DNA of 64,000 nt from Trinickia mobilis (GCF_017315705.1 NZ_JAFLRF010000018.1:61133-125132); one strand, 5' to 3'; positions 43,013 through 52,759 are shown, counted from the first letter of the stretch. Program-made: numbers and translations. The notes: generated from the letters alone by a model not told the origin.

Positions 43013-43858
43013 GTGACAGCAAAAATGAAACGCACCCTATGGTGCTGGCTTGCGTTGTCGCCGCTGATCGTGATCGTGCTGTTTCCGTTTGCGGTCATGC
43101 TGTTCACCGCGCTAAAGCCCGCGGACGAGATCTTCGTCTATCCGGCGCGCTGGCTGCCCGTGCAATGGCGGTGGCAGAACTTTGCCGACATGTGGGATGC
43201 GGCCAATTTCGGCGTCGCATTGAAGAACAGTTGCGTGGTCAGTTTCCTTTCGACGTCGCTCGCGCTCGCCGTCAGCCTGCCCGCCGCCTATGCGCTCGCG
43301 CGCTTTCCGTTCAAGGGGCGCGGCGTATACCGCCAGTTCCTGCTCGTCACGCAGATGCTCTCGCCGATTCTGCTGGTCGTCGGCCTCTTCAGGCTCGCTG
43401 CGATGATCCCCTATGGCGACGGCAATCTCGTCGACAAGAAGATCGGCGTGATCGTGTCGTACGCTGCATTCAATATCGCGTTCGCCGTGTGGATGCTGTC
43501 GTCGTATTTTCAGACCGTGCCGCGCGATCTCGAAGAATCGGCGTGGCTCGAAGGGTGCGGACGCGCGAAGGCGGTGTTCAAGGTCTTTCTGCCGCTCGCC
43601 GTGCCCGCCATCGTCGTGACCGCGATCTTCACGTTCATCAGCGCGTGGAACGAGTTCGCCGTGGTCTACACGCTGGTCCGTTCGCCCGAGAACAAGACGC
43701 TGACCGTGCAGGTGACCGATATGGTCGCCGGCAAGTACACCGTCGAATGGCAACTCGTGATGGCGGCGACGCTGTGCGCCACGCTGCCGGTTTCGGTCGT
43801 GTTCGCGTGGCTGCAGCAGTATCTGGTCAAGGGGCTCGCGCTGGGCGCGGTGAAGTAG
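43013..43858 (+). CDS. Sugar ABC transporter permease (MalG/UgpE type)
   Basis: 281 aa, six membrane helices. The EAA-type loop is EESAWLEGCGRAKAVFKVFLP. The FPFAVMLFTALKPADEIF segment after the first helix is typical of MalG-like subunits. GTG start with GGAGG five bases upstream; an ATG four codons later is an alternative. Completes the importer with the preceding two genes and the divergent ATPase. Confidence 0.9.
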   Translation: MTAKMKRTLWCWLALSPLIVIVLFPFAVMLFTALKPADEIFVYPARWLPVQWRWQNFADMWDAANFGVALKNSCVVSFLSTSLALAVSLPAAYALARFPFKGRGVYRQFLLVTQMLSPILLVVGLFRLAAMIPYGDGNLVDKKIGVIVSYAAFNIAFAVWMLSSYFQTVPRDLEESAWLEGCGRAKAVFKVFLPLAVPAIVVTAIFTFISAWNEFAVVYTLVRSPENKTLTVQVTDMVAGKYTVEWQLVMAATLCATLPVSVVFAWLQQYLVKGLALGAVK

Positions 43859-44020
43859 GGCGTCCGGGCGTTTTCGGCGCGCTGGCTTCAAGCGCAATCG
43901 TCGTACTTTCGCGTGGCTATGCGGCCGCCTGCACGCAGGGCCGCTTTCAGTCTATGGCCGATGAACTCCGGCACGTCTACGATATCTGAACGATAGGCTG
44001 AACGATAAGAACACAGCTTT

Positions 44021-44105
44021 GCATGGGACCAGAGTAAGCGCTAAAGCGCTAACTTGGGGCACTGCGGCATGGGACCAGAGTAAGCGCTGAGGCGCTAACT
44101 CTGGT
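44021..44105 (+). repeat. Tandem 34-bp hairpin repeats before the pyruvate dehydrogenase genes
   Basis: Two copies (44021-44054 and 44067-44100), starting GCATGGGACCAGAGTAAGCG, differ at two positions. The second continues into a complete stem: ACCAGAGT pairs with ACTCTGGT at 44074-44105, and AGCGC pairs with GCGCT inside. In the first copy the right arm has decayed. The E1alpha ribosome site begins a few bases later. Could be a structured leader or a dispersed repeat. Confidence 0.7.
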
Positions 44106-44121
44106 CGACAGGAGAGCGGTC

Positions 44122-45246
44122 ATGACCACGACTGCCAGTTTTCATATCGGTTACACCCAGTATCTCGGCCCCGACGGCGAACCCGTCCAGCCGCTGCCGG
44201 CGTTTGCCCGCGATCCCGCCGCGCTCGTTGCCCTCTATCGCGCAATGGTGCTCACACGCGCGTTCGACACGAAGGCCGTTGCGCTGCAGCGTACCGGCAA
44301 GCTCGGCACGTTTGCGTCGTCGGTCGGGCAGGAGGCGATCGGCGTCGGCGTCGCGAGTGCGATGCAGCCCGGCGACGTGCTGTTTCCCTCGTATCGCGAC
44401 CACGCCGCGCAATTGCTGCGCGGCGTCACGATGACCGAAAGCCTGCTCTATTGGGGCGGCGACGAGCGCGGCAGCGATTTCGGCGTGCCGCGCGACGATT
44501 TTCCGAATTGCGTGCCGATCGGCACCCAGGTGTGCCATGCGGCCGGCGCGGCATACGCGTTCATGCTGCGGCGCGAACCGCGCGTGGCGGTGGCGATTTT
44601 CGGCGACGGCGGCACGTCCAAGGGCGACTTCTACGAGGCGATGAACCTGGCGGGCGTCTGGCGCGCGCCGCTCGTCCTCGTCGTCAATAACAACCAGTGG
44701 GCGATATCGGTGCCGCGCAGCCGGCAGAGCGCAGCGCAGACGCTCGCGCAAAAAGCGATCGCCGCGGGCATCGACGGGTTGCAGGTCGACGGCAACGACG
44801 TGATCGCGGTCCACCACGTCGTGCACGCTGCGCTCGCGAAGGCGCGCCGCGGCGACGGCCCGACGCTGATCGAAGCGCTCAGCTATCGCCTGGGCGACCA
44901 CACGACCGCCGACGATGCGACGCGCTATCGCGACGCCGAACTCACCAACAAGCAATGGGAATACGAGCCGCTGCTGCGTCTGCGCACTTACCTGATGCGC
45001 GCGAACGGGTGGGACAAGGCGCAGGAAGAAGCGCTTGCCAAGACGTGCCATGCCGAAGTCGAACAGGCCGTCGAGGCGTATCTGGCGATCCCGCAGCCGG
45101 ACGTTTCCGCGATGTTCGATCACCTGTTTGAAACCTTGCCGGCGGCGATGCGCGAGCAAGTGGAGATGGCGCGGCATTTCGCGCCGGCTGACGGCAGAAA
45201 TGGCGGAAATGGTGGAAACGGCAGCAACGGGGGCCGCCATGGCTGA
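44122..45246 (+). CDS. pdhA: Pyruvate dehydrogenase E1 component, alpha subunit
   Basis: 374 aa. Thiamine pyrophosphate-binding motif GDGGTSKGDFYEAMNLAGVW through NNNQWAIS; SYRDHAAQLLRG and YRLGDHTTADDATRYR are typical of the two-subunit (alpha2beta2) E1 family. GACAGGAGAG ribosome site. The C-terminus is a Gly/Asn-rich tail (NGGNGGNGSNGG) that overlaps the beta start by 8 bp. Pyruvate is the likely substrate; a branched-chain or acetoin-type substrate cannot be excluded. Confidence 0.88.
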   Translation: MTTTASFHIGYTQYLGPDGEPVQPLPAFARDPAALVALYRAMVLTRAFDTKAVALQRTGKLGTFASSVGQEAIGVGVASAMQPGDVLFPSYRDHAAQLLRGVTMTESLLYWGGDERGSDFGVPRDDFPNCVPIGTQVCHAAGAAYAFMLRREPRVAVAIFGDGGTSKGDFYEAMNLAGVWRAPLVLVVNNNQWAISVPRSRQSAAQTLAQKAIAAGIDGLQVDGNDVIAVHHVVHAALAKARRGDGPTLIEALSYRLGDHTTADDATRYRDAELTNKQWEYEPLLRLRTYLMRANGWDKAQEEALAKTCHAEVEQAVEAYLAIPQPDVSAMFDHLFETLPAAMREQVEMARHFAPADGRNGGNGGNGSNGGRHG

Positions 45247-46216
45247 TCTCAACATGGTCGAAGCGCTCAATCAGGCGCTCGCCTACGAACTCGCGCACGA
45301 CCCGGCCGTCGTGCTGCTCGGCGAGGACATCGGCGTCAACGGCGGCGTGTTTCGCGCGACGGCCGGTTTGCAGTCGCGCTTCGGCGCCGAGCGGGTGCTC
45401 GATACGCCGCTCGCGGAAACCGCCATCGCCGGCACGGCAATCGGCATGGCGGCGATGGGCTTGAAGCCGGTTGCGGAGATCCAGTTCAGCGGGTTCATCT
45501 ATCCGGCCATCGATCACGTCCTGAATCACGCGTCGCGCCTGCGGCATCGGACGCGCGGGCGGCTCGCCTGTCCGCTCGTGATCCGCTCGCCGAGCGGCGC
45601 GGGCATCCACGCGCCGGAGCATCATTCGGAAAGCCCCGAAGCGCTGTTCACGCATATCCCCGGCTTGCGGGTCGTGACGCCTTCGTCGCCGGCGCGCGCC
45701 TACGGCCTGCTGCTGGCCGCGATCCGCGACCCCGATCCGGTGATCTTCTTCGAACCGACGCGCCTCTATCGTCTCTTCAGGCAGCCGGTCGAGGACAACG
45801 GCGAAGCGCTGCCGCTCGACAGTTGCTTCACGTTGCGCGACGGGTCCGATGTCACGCTGGTGAGCTGGGGCGGGGCGCTGCAGGACGTGCAGGCCGCAGC
45901 GGACTTGCTCGCGCAGGAAGGCGTGATGGCCGAGATCATCGACGTGGCGACGCTCAAGCCGCTCGACATGGCGACGATCCTCGCGTCGGTTGCCAAAACG
46001 GGACGCTGCGTGATCGTGCACGAAGGCTCGCGTACCGGAGGCGTCGGCGCGGAAATCGCCGCCAATGTCGCCGAGCGCGGGCTGTATACGCTGCTGGCGC
46101 CCGTACAGCGGGTCACCGGATACGATGTCGTGGTGCCCCTTTTCAGACTCGAAAGCCAATACATGCCGGGCGCGGAGCGCATCGTCGCCGCGGTCAGGCA
46201 AGCGCTGGAGGCCTAG
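45239..46216 (+). CDS. Pyruvate dehydrogenase E1 component, beta subunit
   Basis: 325 aa. MADLNMVEALNQALAYEL, then VVLLGEDIGVNGGVFRATAG (TPP-activating Glu region), TPLAETAIAGTAIGMA and a transketolase C-terminal domain (VIVHEGSRTGGVGAEIAA). ATG at 45239 is inside the end of the alpha gene, the usual coupling. Forms the decarboxylating E1 heterotetramer. Confidence 0.92.
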   Translation: MADLNMVEALNQALAYELAHDPAVVLLGEDIGVNGGVFRATAGLQSRFGAERVLDTPLAETAIAGTAIGMAAMGLKPVAEIQFSGFIYPAIDHVLNHASRLRHRTRGRLACPLVIRSPSGAGIHAPEHHSESPEALFTHIPGLRVVTPSSPARAYGLLLAAIRDPDPVIFFEPTRLYRLFRQPVEDNGEALPLDSCFTLRDGSDVTLVSWGGALQDVQAAADLLAQEGVMAEIIDVATLKPLDMATILASVAKTGRCVIVHEGSRTGGVGAEIAANVAERGLYTLLAPVQRVTGYDVVVPLFRLESQYMPGAERIVAAVRQALEA

Positions 46217-46222
46217 TCCCAC

Positions 46223-47347
46223 ATGAAAATCTTCAAACTGCCCGATCTGGGCGAAGGCTTGCAGGAAGCGGAGATCGTCGAGTGGCACGTGAAGCTCGGC
46301 GACGACGTGCGCGCGGATCAGCCGCTCTTGTCGGTCGAAACGGCGAAGGCGATCGTCGAGATTCCGTCGCCGCAATCGGGCCGCGTCGCCAAGCTGTTCG
46401 GGCAGCCGGGCGACGTCGTGCATCTGGGCGCGCCGCTCGCCGCGTTCGAAGGCGAGGCCGACGACGCCGATGCGGGCACCGTGGTCGGCCACATGGCGGT
46501 CGGCCAGCAGGTCGTGCAGGACGCGCCGGCGGCGCTGGGCGGCATGGCCGCCGGCGCAGGCGCGGGCGTCGGCGCGATCAAGGCGATGCCCGCGGTGCGC
46601 GCGCTGGCGCGCAAGCTCGACGTCGATCTGTCGATGGTGACGCCGTCGGGGCCCGAGGGCGTCGTCACGGCGGCGGATGTGCAGCGCGTGGCGAAGATCC
46701 TGGCCGAACTCGGGCCGCCCGAAGTGCTGCGCGGCGTGCGGCGCGCGATGGCGCAGAACATGGCGCGCGCACAGAGCGAAGTCGCCGCGGCCACCGTCAT
46801 CGACGACGCCGACATCCATGCGTGGCCGCCGCATACCGACGTGACGATCCGCCTGATTCGCGCGCTCGTGGCCGGATGCCGCGCCGAGCCGGAGCTCAAC
46901 GCATGGTTCGACGGACACACGGGGCGGCGGCATGTGGTCGAGAAAATCGATCTCGGCATTGCGGTCGATCTGCCGGATGGGCTGTTCGTGCCGGTGCTGC
47001 GCAACGTCGCGCACCGGGACGCCGCGGATTTGCGCGGCGGGCTGGACCGGATGCGCGCCGATATCCGCGCGCGTAAGATTCCGCCCGAGGAGATGCGCGG
47101 CAATACGATCACGCTGTCGAACTTCGGCATGATTGCGGGGAAATACGCGGCGCCGGTGGTGGTGCCGCCCACCGTCGCCATACTCGGTGCGGGGCGCATT
47201 CACGAGCAGGTGGTCGCGGCGGATGGCGTTCCGGTCGTGCATCGGATCTTGCCGCTGAGTCTGACGTTCGACCATCGCGTCGTCACGGGAGGCGAGGCGG
47301 CGCGCTTTCTTGCCGCGACGATTGCCGACTTGCAGATGGCGCAGTAA
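46223..47347 (+). CDS. Dihydrolipoamide acyltransferase (E2)
   Basis: 374 aa, short for an E2. One lipoyl domain (KIFKLPDLGEGLQEAEIVEW; lipoyl Lys in SVETAKAIVEIPSP), a peripheral E1/E3-binding domain (VRALARKLDVDLSMVTPSGP) and the catalytic domain ending TFDHRVVTGGEAARFL. The active-site His is kept; the usual following Asp (HRVxDG) is Thr. No E3 gene is adjacent, so it must use a dihydrolipoamide dehydrogenase encoded elsewhere. Confidence 0.9.
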   Translation: MKIFKLPDLGEGLQEAEIVEWHVKLGDDVRADQPLLSVETAKAIVEIPSPQSGRVAKLFGQPGDVVHLGAPLAAFEGEADDADAGTVVGHMAVGQQVVQDAPAALGGMAAGAGAGVGAIKAMPAVRALARKLDVDLSMVTPSGPEGVVTAADVQRVAKILAELGPPEVLRGVRRAMAQNMARAQSEVAAATVIDDADIHAWPPHTDVTIRLIRALVAGCRAEPELNAWFDGHTGRRHVVEKIDLGIAVDLPDGLFVPVLRNVAHRDAADLRGGLDRMRADIRARKIPPEEMRGNTITLSNFGMIAGKYAAPVVVPPTVAILGAGRIHEQVVAADGVPVVHRILPLSLTFDHRVVTGGEAARFLAATIADLQMAQ

Positions 47348-47382
47348 CTGCGGGCTCGATAACCGGGAAAAGGAAACGTCAG

Positions 47383-47778
47383 ATGGGAAGTCCACAGGTC
47401 TGTGCAGGCGCCACGCTGCAGTGCTCGTTCGGCGGCGCGCCCGGGACGCTGAACGTTTTGCCCGCCAATCGCACGCTGGTCGGCGGCGTGCCGGCGGCCA
47501 CGCTCCTCGATTCGATTCCGATCGTCAACATCACGCCGTTCGCGATGTGTCAGAGCCCGTCCAATCCCACGGTCATCGCCGCCACCGCCGCCGCGCTCGG
47601 GGTGTTTACGCCGATGCCGTGCGTGCCTGTCACCCCGTCGCCGTGGATTCCGGGCGGCTCGCCGACGGCGATCATCGGTCCCGCGCCGGCGCTCGATGCG
47701 CAGGCGACGCTCGTCTGCGCGTGGGGGGGCGTCATCAAGGTCGCTCAGCCGGGGCAGACCAGCACGCTGGTGCCGTGA
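47383..47778 (+). CDS. DUF4280 PAAR-like protein
   Basis: 131 aa, Pro/Gly/Thr-rich, all-beta. MGSPQVCAGATLQCSFGGAP, ATLLDSIPIVNITPFAMCQS and PCVPVTPSPWIPGG match DUF4280/PAAR-like proteins that cap type VI secretion spikes or related contractile systems. No VgrG, effector or adaptor gene is next to it; it follows the E2 gene by 35 bp and may be read through from that operon. Four Cys residues could bind a metal at the tip. Confidence 0.8.
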   Translation: MGSPQVCAGATLQCSFGGAPGTLNVLPANRTLVGGVPAATLLDSIPIVNITPFAMCQSPSNPTVIAATAAALGVFTPMPCVPVTPSPWIPGGSPTAIIGPAPALDAQATLVCAWGGVIKVAQPGQTSTLVP

Positions 47779-47792
47779 GGCGTCAACGCGAG

Positions 47793-49100
47793 CTAATTAA
47801 CATCGCGCCGCATTGCGTGGGCGCAGGCAAGCAAGTGTCTCTCGCGGCCTGGCGCCGCCACGATTTGCACACCCACCGGTAAGCCATCGACCATGCCCGC
47901 GGGGACCGCGAGCGCGGGCAGCCCCGTCAGGGAATAGAGTCCCTGCAGGTCCGGCGAACCCGTTCCTTGTGCAAGGGTAGGCGCAAGCCCATCGGTGGCT
48001 GGAGCGACAATGATCGAATCCCCTTCGAGAAGTTCGAGCAAAGATTGCCGGTATTGCCGGGCATGGCCGATGGCCTCTGCATATTGTGCGTCGGAAATCG
48101 TGCGCCCCCGATCGACCAGCTCGCGAAAGCGCTGGCTGAGCTGGTTTCCTGCCCGATCTCTGTCCTGGCCGTGGTTCGCGGCAATATCCCGACACAGAAT
48201 GATCTCGAGCCACGCTCCGGCTTCCTTGAAATCGTGCGGCAATTCCCGTGGCGTCACGCGAGCGCGGCGCGACTCCAGGGCGGTACGCGCACGCTCGAGG
48301 GCGGTGCGGCTGGACTCCTCGATGCGCCACTGCAAGGGGCCCTCCAAGAGGAACACCTGGGGCGGAGCCTCCCATTCATCCAGGCCGCTCGGGCCAACCG
48401 CTATGCTGCCGGAAGCGCCTGAGTACCCGTCGAAGAGGACGTGGCAAGCGAGCGCAATGTCTTCAGGCGTGCGTGCCACGACGCCGACATGGTCAAGAAA
48501 GGCGGACAGCGGCATGGCCCCCGTTGTGCCGATAGCCCCATGCGTGGGTTTGAGGCCGTACACACCACAGTACGTCGCGGGCCTGACTATCGACCCTATG
48601 GTCTGCGAGCCGAGCGCAAGCGGCACCATGCTCGCGGCCACTGCGGCGGCGGAACCGCTTGACGAGCCCCCCGGCGTGCGAGACGCGTCGTGTGGATTGG
48701 TCGTTGGGCCCGGCGCTGCAATGGCGTATTCCGTCGATACCGTGGTGCCGAGAATGACGGCACCGGCAGCCCGCAAACGTGCAACGGCCGCAGCGTCGCG
48801 CTCCGGCGTCCTGGTTTTGTGAAAGGACGTGCCCCAGCAACAGCGCATCCCCTGCACGTCGAAGATCTCCTTTATCGCCACGGGAACGCCATGCAGCGCA
48901 CCTCGGCGCGATCCGCGGCGGCGATCCAGCATTCGTGCCTGAGCCAGCGCCTCCTCCGGTTTCAGATCGACGAACGCCCGGACCCGCGGCTCGAGCGCAA
49001 CGATACGCTCCAGGCACGCACGCACGAGTTCCTCGGAACTCAGTTCGCCCCGTTCGATGGCCGCGGCGGCCCCCGTGGCATCGAGATCAGTAAGCGTCAT
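47793..49100 (-). CDS. Amidase-signature family amidase
   Basis: 435 aa. Ser-cisSer-Lys triad: Lys in HGVPVAIKEIFDV, Ser pair in RTPGGSSSGSAAAVAA. Also GSQTIGSIVRPATYCGVYGL, typical of GatA-like amidases. Last gene of an amino-acid ABC/DUF1989 operon, so it probably hydrolyses an imported amide or ureido compound. It converges with the DUF4280 gene. Confidence 0.9.
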   Translation of the reverse strand: MTLTDLDATGAAAAIERGELSSEELVRACLERIVALEPRVRAFVDLKPEEALAQARMLDRRRGSRRGALHGVPVAIKEIFDVQGMRCCWGTSFHKTRTPERDAAAVARLRAAGAVILGTTVSTEYAIAAPGPTTNPHDASRTPGGSSSGSAAAVAASMVPLALGSQTIGSIVRPATYCGVYGLKPTHGAIGTTGAMPLSAFLDHVGVVARTPEDIALACHVLFDGYSGASGSIAVGPSGLDEWEAPPQVFLLEGPLQWRIEESSRTALERARTALESRRARVTPRELPHDFKEAGAWLEIILCRDIAANHGQDRDRAGNQLSQRFRELVDRGRTISDAQYAEAIGHARQYRQSLLELLEGDSIIVAPATDGLAPTLAQGTGSPDLQGLYSLTGLPALAVPAGMVDGLPVGVQIVAAPGRERHLLACAHAMRRDVN

Positions 49101-49121
49101 GGTCCGCCTCGTCCTTGCCCT

Positions 49122-49721
49122 TCATCTGACGATCAAGTGGACATCCTTGGGGGTGCGATCGAGTCCGTTCGTCAGCGCGACATCCATCGGGCACGCGGAA
49201 AAAATCACGATCGCGTCGAGCATCGCGCAAAGGGTCACCGAGTCTCCCGGGCGGGATACCGGCGGTTTGATGGAAAGCGACCCGTTGGGCGCGATGGCGA
49301 CATGTTCGAACAGGTTCCACGGACTCGGTACGCGCGGATACCCGATGCCCAACTCGGCAAGCGCGCTGTAAAAATTCTCGCAACAACTGCCGTGCTTGCC
49401 CTTGCAGCCAAGCAACCGGTAGCGTTCCTCGTCGCATGCGGAGAGCAGCGTATCGTGCGTGCCGGGAGAGGTGTCCGCCTCCAGTTGGAGAATCGGGCGC
49501 CGCAGGTTGGTAAAGAGGTAATCGCCGGCAGAGGGTGTCAGCTTGTCCAAGCAGGACCGCGTGTGCTCCATCGACATGGCCTCGCTCGGGTCGTCCGCGT
49601 GGAGCGCCCAGGTGTCGACAACCTGCTGGCCATGGACATTGACGATTTGTACGCGCGCACCGGCTTTCAGGCGCAATGCCCTACCGCGTCGAGCTTGCAG
49701 CACAATTGGATCAGCAGCCAT
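49122..49721 (-). CDS. DUF1989 (urea-carboxylase-associated) family protein
   Basis: 199 aa. Family blocks: GRALRLKAGARVQIVNVHGQQVVDTWAL, HTRSCLDKLTPSAGDYLFTNLRRPIL, DTLLSACDEERYRLLGCKGKHGSCCENF and PSPWNLFEHVAI. DUF1989 proteins usually occur in pairs beside urea carboxylase or amidase genes. Here the partner survives only as a pseudogene at 52.8-53.1 kb. Exact activity unknown. Confidence 0.88.
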   Translation of the reverse strand: MAADPIVLQARRGRALRLKAGARVQIVNVHGQQVVDTWALHADDPSEAMSMEHTRSCLDKLTPSAGDYLFTNLRRPILQLEADTSPGTHDTLLSACDEERYRLLGCKGKHGSCCENFYSALAELGIGYPRVPSPWNLFEHVAIAPNGSLSIKPPVSRPGDSVTLCAMLDAIVIFSACPMDVALTNGLDRTPKDVHLIVR

Positions 49722-49750
49722 ACGCTCTTTCCCCCAAAAAGGAAAATCGG

Positions 49751-50521
49751 CTAGCGCACATAGCGCTGCAGGAATTGCCTGGCACGCTCTGTTTGCGGTT
49801 CGAGGAAGAACTTCTCCGGTGCAGCGGTTTCGATAATCCGCCCCGCATCCATGAAGACGATCTCGTCGGCAGCCTCCCGGGCGAATGCCATCTCGTGCGT
49901 GACGACGATCATGGTCATGCCATCAACGGACAACTGCTTCATAACCGCAAGCACCTCGCCCACGATTTCCGGATCGAGCGCGCTCGTCGGCTCATCGAAC
50001 AGAAGGACTTCCGGATTCATGGCCAAGGCCCGCGCAATCGCGACGCGTTGCTTCTGGCCACCCGAAAGCGTATGCGGGAACACATCCTTCTTGTGTGCCA
50101 GCCCGACCTTTTCGAGCAACCGCAGCGCTTGCGCCTGGCAATCCTGTTTGGACTTGCGCAGAACATGAACCGGGCTTTCCATGATGTTGCCGAGCACGGT
50201 CAGATGGGGCCAAAGATTGAAATGCTGGAACACCATGCCCATTCGCACCCGTGTCAAGGCCAGGTCCTTTTCCTTCATCGCCCTGCCGTTCGCGAATCCC
50301 ACCTGGTCGCCGCGGATAAACACCTCGCCCTCATCGGGTTTCTCGAGGAAGTTGATGCATCGCAGCAGTGTCGACTTGCCGGAACCGCTGGGTCCCAGGA
50401 TACATACGGTCGCACCGCTGGAGACCTTGAAACTGACATCCGACAGCACCTGGAGCGACCCGAAGTACTTGACCAGGCCACGCACTTCGACAGCCGACAA
50501 AGTGAGATCATTAATTAGCAC
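49751..50521 (-). CDS. Amino-acid ABC importer ATP-binding protein
   Basis: 256 aa. Walker [13 protein letters not shown], signature [19 protein letters not shown], Walker [15 protein letters not shown] and [13 protein letters not shown]: the polar amino-acid (GlnQ/HisP) subfamily. Start ambiguous: GTG at 50521 with GAGGT five bases upstream, overlapping the permease by 11 bp, is preferred; an in-frame ATG lies at 50572. Confidence 0.92.
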   Translation of the reverse strand: MLINDLTLSAVEVRGLVKYFGSLQVLSDVSFKVSSGATVCILGPSGSGKSTLLRCINFLEKPDEGEVFIRGDQVGFANGRAMKEKDLALTRVRMGMVFQHFNLWPHLTVLGNIMESPVHVLRKSKQDCQAQALRLLEKVGLAHKKDVFPHTLSGGQKQRVAIARALAMNPEVLLFDEPTSALDPEIVGEVLAVMKQLSVDGMTMIVVTHEMAFAREAADEIVFMDAGRIIETAAPEKFFLEPQTERARQFLQRYVR

Positions 50522-51173
50522 GTCGGACCTCGGCTGCCGCTTCCACGGCTCGAATAGCGGTTTCGATGGCAAGTGTCACGATCCAGTAGAGCAGCATGGC
50601 AGCGATAAAAGACGCAAATGGCACAAAATAGGTGGCCTGCACGGAGCTGGCCGCGAACGTAAGCTCGGGTACGGTAATGATCATCAGGAAGGCCGTATCT
50701 TTCAAGATCTGCACCGCTTGATTGCCGATCACCGGAGCGGACGCAAAAAACAACTGCGGCAAAATAATGCGCCGAAACAACCTGAAGCCGGCAAAGCCAT
50801 GCGCTCTACCGGCCTCGATTTGGTCGTGCGATAGATTCATCCAGGAATTCCGGACGATTTCGGCGATATAAGCGGTGTGATAGATAACGAGTGCGCTCAG
50901 ACCGCTGCTCCAGCTACCGAATTCAATGCCGAACCGCGGCAGTCCATAGTAGACGAGATATGCCAGCAACAGAAACGGCACGGTGCGCATGCCATCGACA
51001 ACGAGACTCACGACGATGCGCACCGGCTTGACGGGCGACAGCATCATCGCAGCGATTACGCAGCCGATTATCGATGCCATGACCAGCGTGGCACTGGCGA
51101 GCCAGAGCGTGTTGCCGAGTCCGGCAAGAAACCGGTCGTAGTGCTGGAGGACCACGAGAAAGTCGCGGTTCAT
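50511..51173 (-). CDS. Amino-acid ABC importer permease
   Basis: 220 aa, HisM/GlnP type, about five membrane helices. Contact loop [34 protein letters not shown] is the usual second-helix sequence. Start overlaps the preceding permease by 4 bp. Confidence 0.92.
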   Translation of the reverse strand: MNRDFLVVLQHYDRFLAGLGNTLWLASATLVMASIIGCVIAAMMLSPVKPVRIVVSLVVDGMRTVPFLLLAYLVYYGLPRFGIEFGSWSSGLSALVIYHTAYIAEIVRNSWMNLSHDQIEAGRAHGFAGFRLFRRIILPQLFFASAPVIGNQAVQILKDTAFLMIITVPELTFAASSVQATYFVPFASFIAAMLLYWIVTLAIETAIRAVEAAAEVRRAN

Positions 51174-51817
51174 TTTCCGTTTGCCTTTCTCTTGGCGTAC
51201 CGCTCGGCGAAGCGCTGCGCGGCGATGAAGATTAGAACCAGGAGCATGTACAAGACAGTGGCGACGAAAAACGGCGGTAACGGGTCGTAGGTGTCGGCAC
51301 CGATGCGACTCGCGGCACGCGTCAGGTCGACAATGCCGATTACGGCAATCGCAGGGCTCGCCTTGATAAGAAGGGTCATCTCGCTGACGAGCGGCGGCAA
51401 GCTCGTGCGCAAGATCTGCGGAAAGATGATGCGTCGAAAGACAAGCTGCGGCGTCATGCCGAAGGCTCGCGATGCCAGCAACTGGTCATGGGGAAAATCG
51501 ACCAGTGCTGCCCGCCATATTTCACAATTGAATGCCGAAGTATTGACCAGCAGCGTAAGAATTGCCGCGGTAGCAGTGCCGATGTTGAGGCCGATCGCGG
51601 GCAAGGCAAAAAACACAAGAAGCGCAAGGGTAATGGCGGGTGTCGCCCGGATCACGCTCACATAAGCCGCGATGATGGACGACAGGATCGGGACGCGCTG
51701 CCAGCGGATGACGGCGAGCAGCAGCCCGAGCGGAATGCCGAAAGCGATGGCGGTAATGGACACCCAAGCCGTTACGACGGCTGCTTCGAGAAGACTTCGA
51801 AGTTCGAGCGGCGACAT
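51170..51817 (-). CDS. Amino-acid ABC importer permease
   Basis: 215 aa, HisQ type. Contact loop LASRAFGMTPQLVFRRIIFP; helix TPAITLALLVFFALPAIGLN. First of the two permeases, 42 bp after the binding-protein gene. Confidence 0.92.
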   Translation of the reverse strand: MSPLELRSLLEAAVVTAWVSITAIAFGIPLGLLLAVIRWQRVPILSSIIAAYVSVIRATPAITLALLVFFALPAIGLNIGTATAAILTLLVNTSAFNCEIWRAALVDFPHDQLLASRAFGMTPQLVFRRIIFPQILRTSLPPLVSEMTLLIKASPAIAVIGIVDLTRAASRIGADTYDPLPPFFVATVLYMLLVLIFIAAQRFAERYAKRKANGK

Positions 51818-51859
51818 GGCAAGCGGGTGTCCTATCCTGGCAAATCGACTATGCGAGGC

Positions 51860-52720
51860 CTAGAAGGTCGGCTCGACGTGCTCGGGGAGATTCTTGAATT
51901 CGATTCCCAGCCACTTCTTTTGCAACTGAGCGAGTTTTCCCGAGTCGCGCTCCTTTCTTATGAATGCGTTGAGAAAGTCGAGCATCTCCTTGTTGCCTTT
52001 CCTGACCGGCCAGGCGACGAATGACGGTCCCGATACCGGTTGCTGGCCCATCTCGAAGACACCAGGTTTTTCCGCTACCACAGTGAGAAGATTGATCTGA
52101 CCATTCACAACATAATCGATCCGCCCGATTGCCAGATCCTGGTACGCCTCCGGATATGACGTGTACTGAACCACCTTGCCCAATTTGCCGCCGGTCTTTT
52201 CCAGCATCGCTTCAAGTTCAGGCAAGCGGGCGAGCAGCACGCTGCCGGACTGGACACCCACGGTTTTCCCGGAGAGATCCTTGATGCTCTTGATGCTGTT
52301 GTCGGACTTGCGCTTCAGGTAGTAGGACGTGTTTTCGGCGATAGGTATGGCGAAGTCGAACGCCTTGGTCCGCTCCTTGTTGATGAGCGCACCGGTGATC
52401 GCGCCATCGTATTTCCCGGTGCTGACACCGCCAAGCAGTCCCGTCCAGGGCAGAATTTCGTGCTGCAACGGGAATTTCGATTGCGACTTCAAAATGTCGA
52501 ACAATTCATTGTCAAGGCCGACCGGCTTGCCGTCCTGAACAAACTCGAATGGCTTATAGTCGTCCTCGGTGGCAATCACCACCGGCTGCCCGGTTCTTAT
52601 TTTTTCCTGCAAGCTTTGCGCCTGCACTGTCGGAATAGCGACAACACTCGAGGTCAATATCATTGCCCCGAGAACCAGAGATTTCGTTCTGTGCACCGTG
52701 TTGCGAGAAAAGACTTTCAC
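51860..52720 (-). CDS. Amino-acid ABC transporter substrate-binding protein
   Basis: 286 aa from GTG at 52720, which has AAGGAG six bases upstream; an ATG 33 bases earlier lacks one. Signal peptide ends VQAQS. Family 3 binding-protein blocks: VIATEDDYKPFEFVQDGKPV, GLDNELFDILKSQSKF, VGVQSGSVLLARLPELE. First intact gene of the operon that ends with the amidase. Confidence 0.9.
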   Translation of the reverse strand: MKVFSRNTVHRTKSLVLGAMILTSSVVAIPTVQAQSLQEKIRTGQPVVIATEDDYKPFEFVQDGKPVGLDNELFDILKSQSKFPLQHEILPWTGLLGGVSTGKYDGAITGALINKERTKAFDFAIPIAENTSYYLKRKSDNSIKSIKDLSGKTVGVQSGSVLLARLPELEAMLEKTGGKLGKVVQYTSYPEAYQDLAIGRIDYVVNGQINLLTVVAEKPGVFEMGQQPVSGPSFVAWPVRKGNKEMLDFLNAFIRKERDSGKLAQLQKKWLGIEFKNLPEHVEPTF

Positions 52721-52759
52721 AGTTTTCTCCTTGTCGCGGTTTGGAACCTTCACATACGG

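Noticed and set aside
44942..47395. An 817-codon open frame on the minus strand opposite the pyruvate dehydrogenase genes
   Set aside because: His/Arg/Asp-rich composition with no domain; it mirrors the real genes and is a by-product of high GC at third codon positions.
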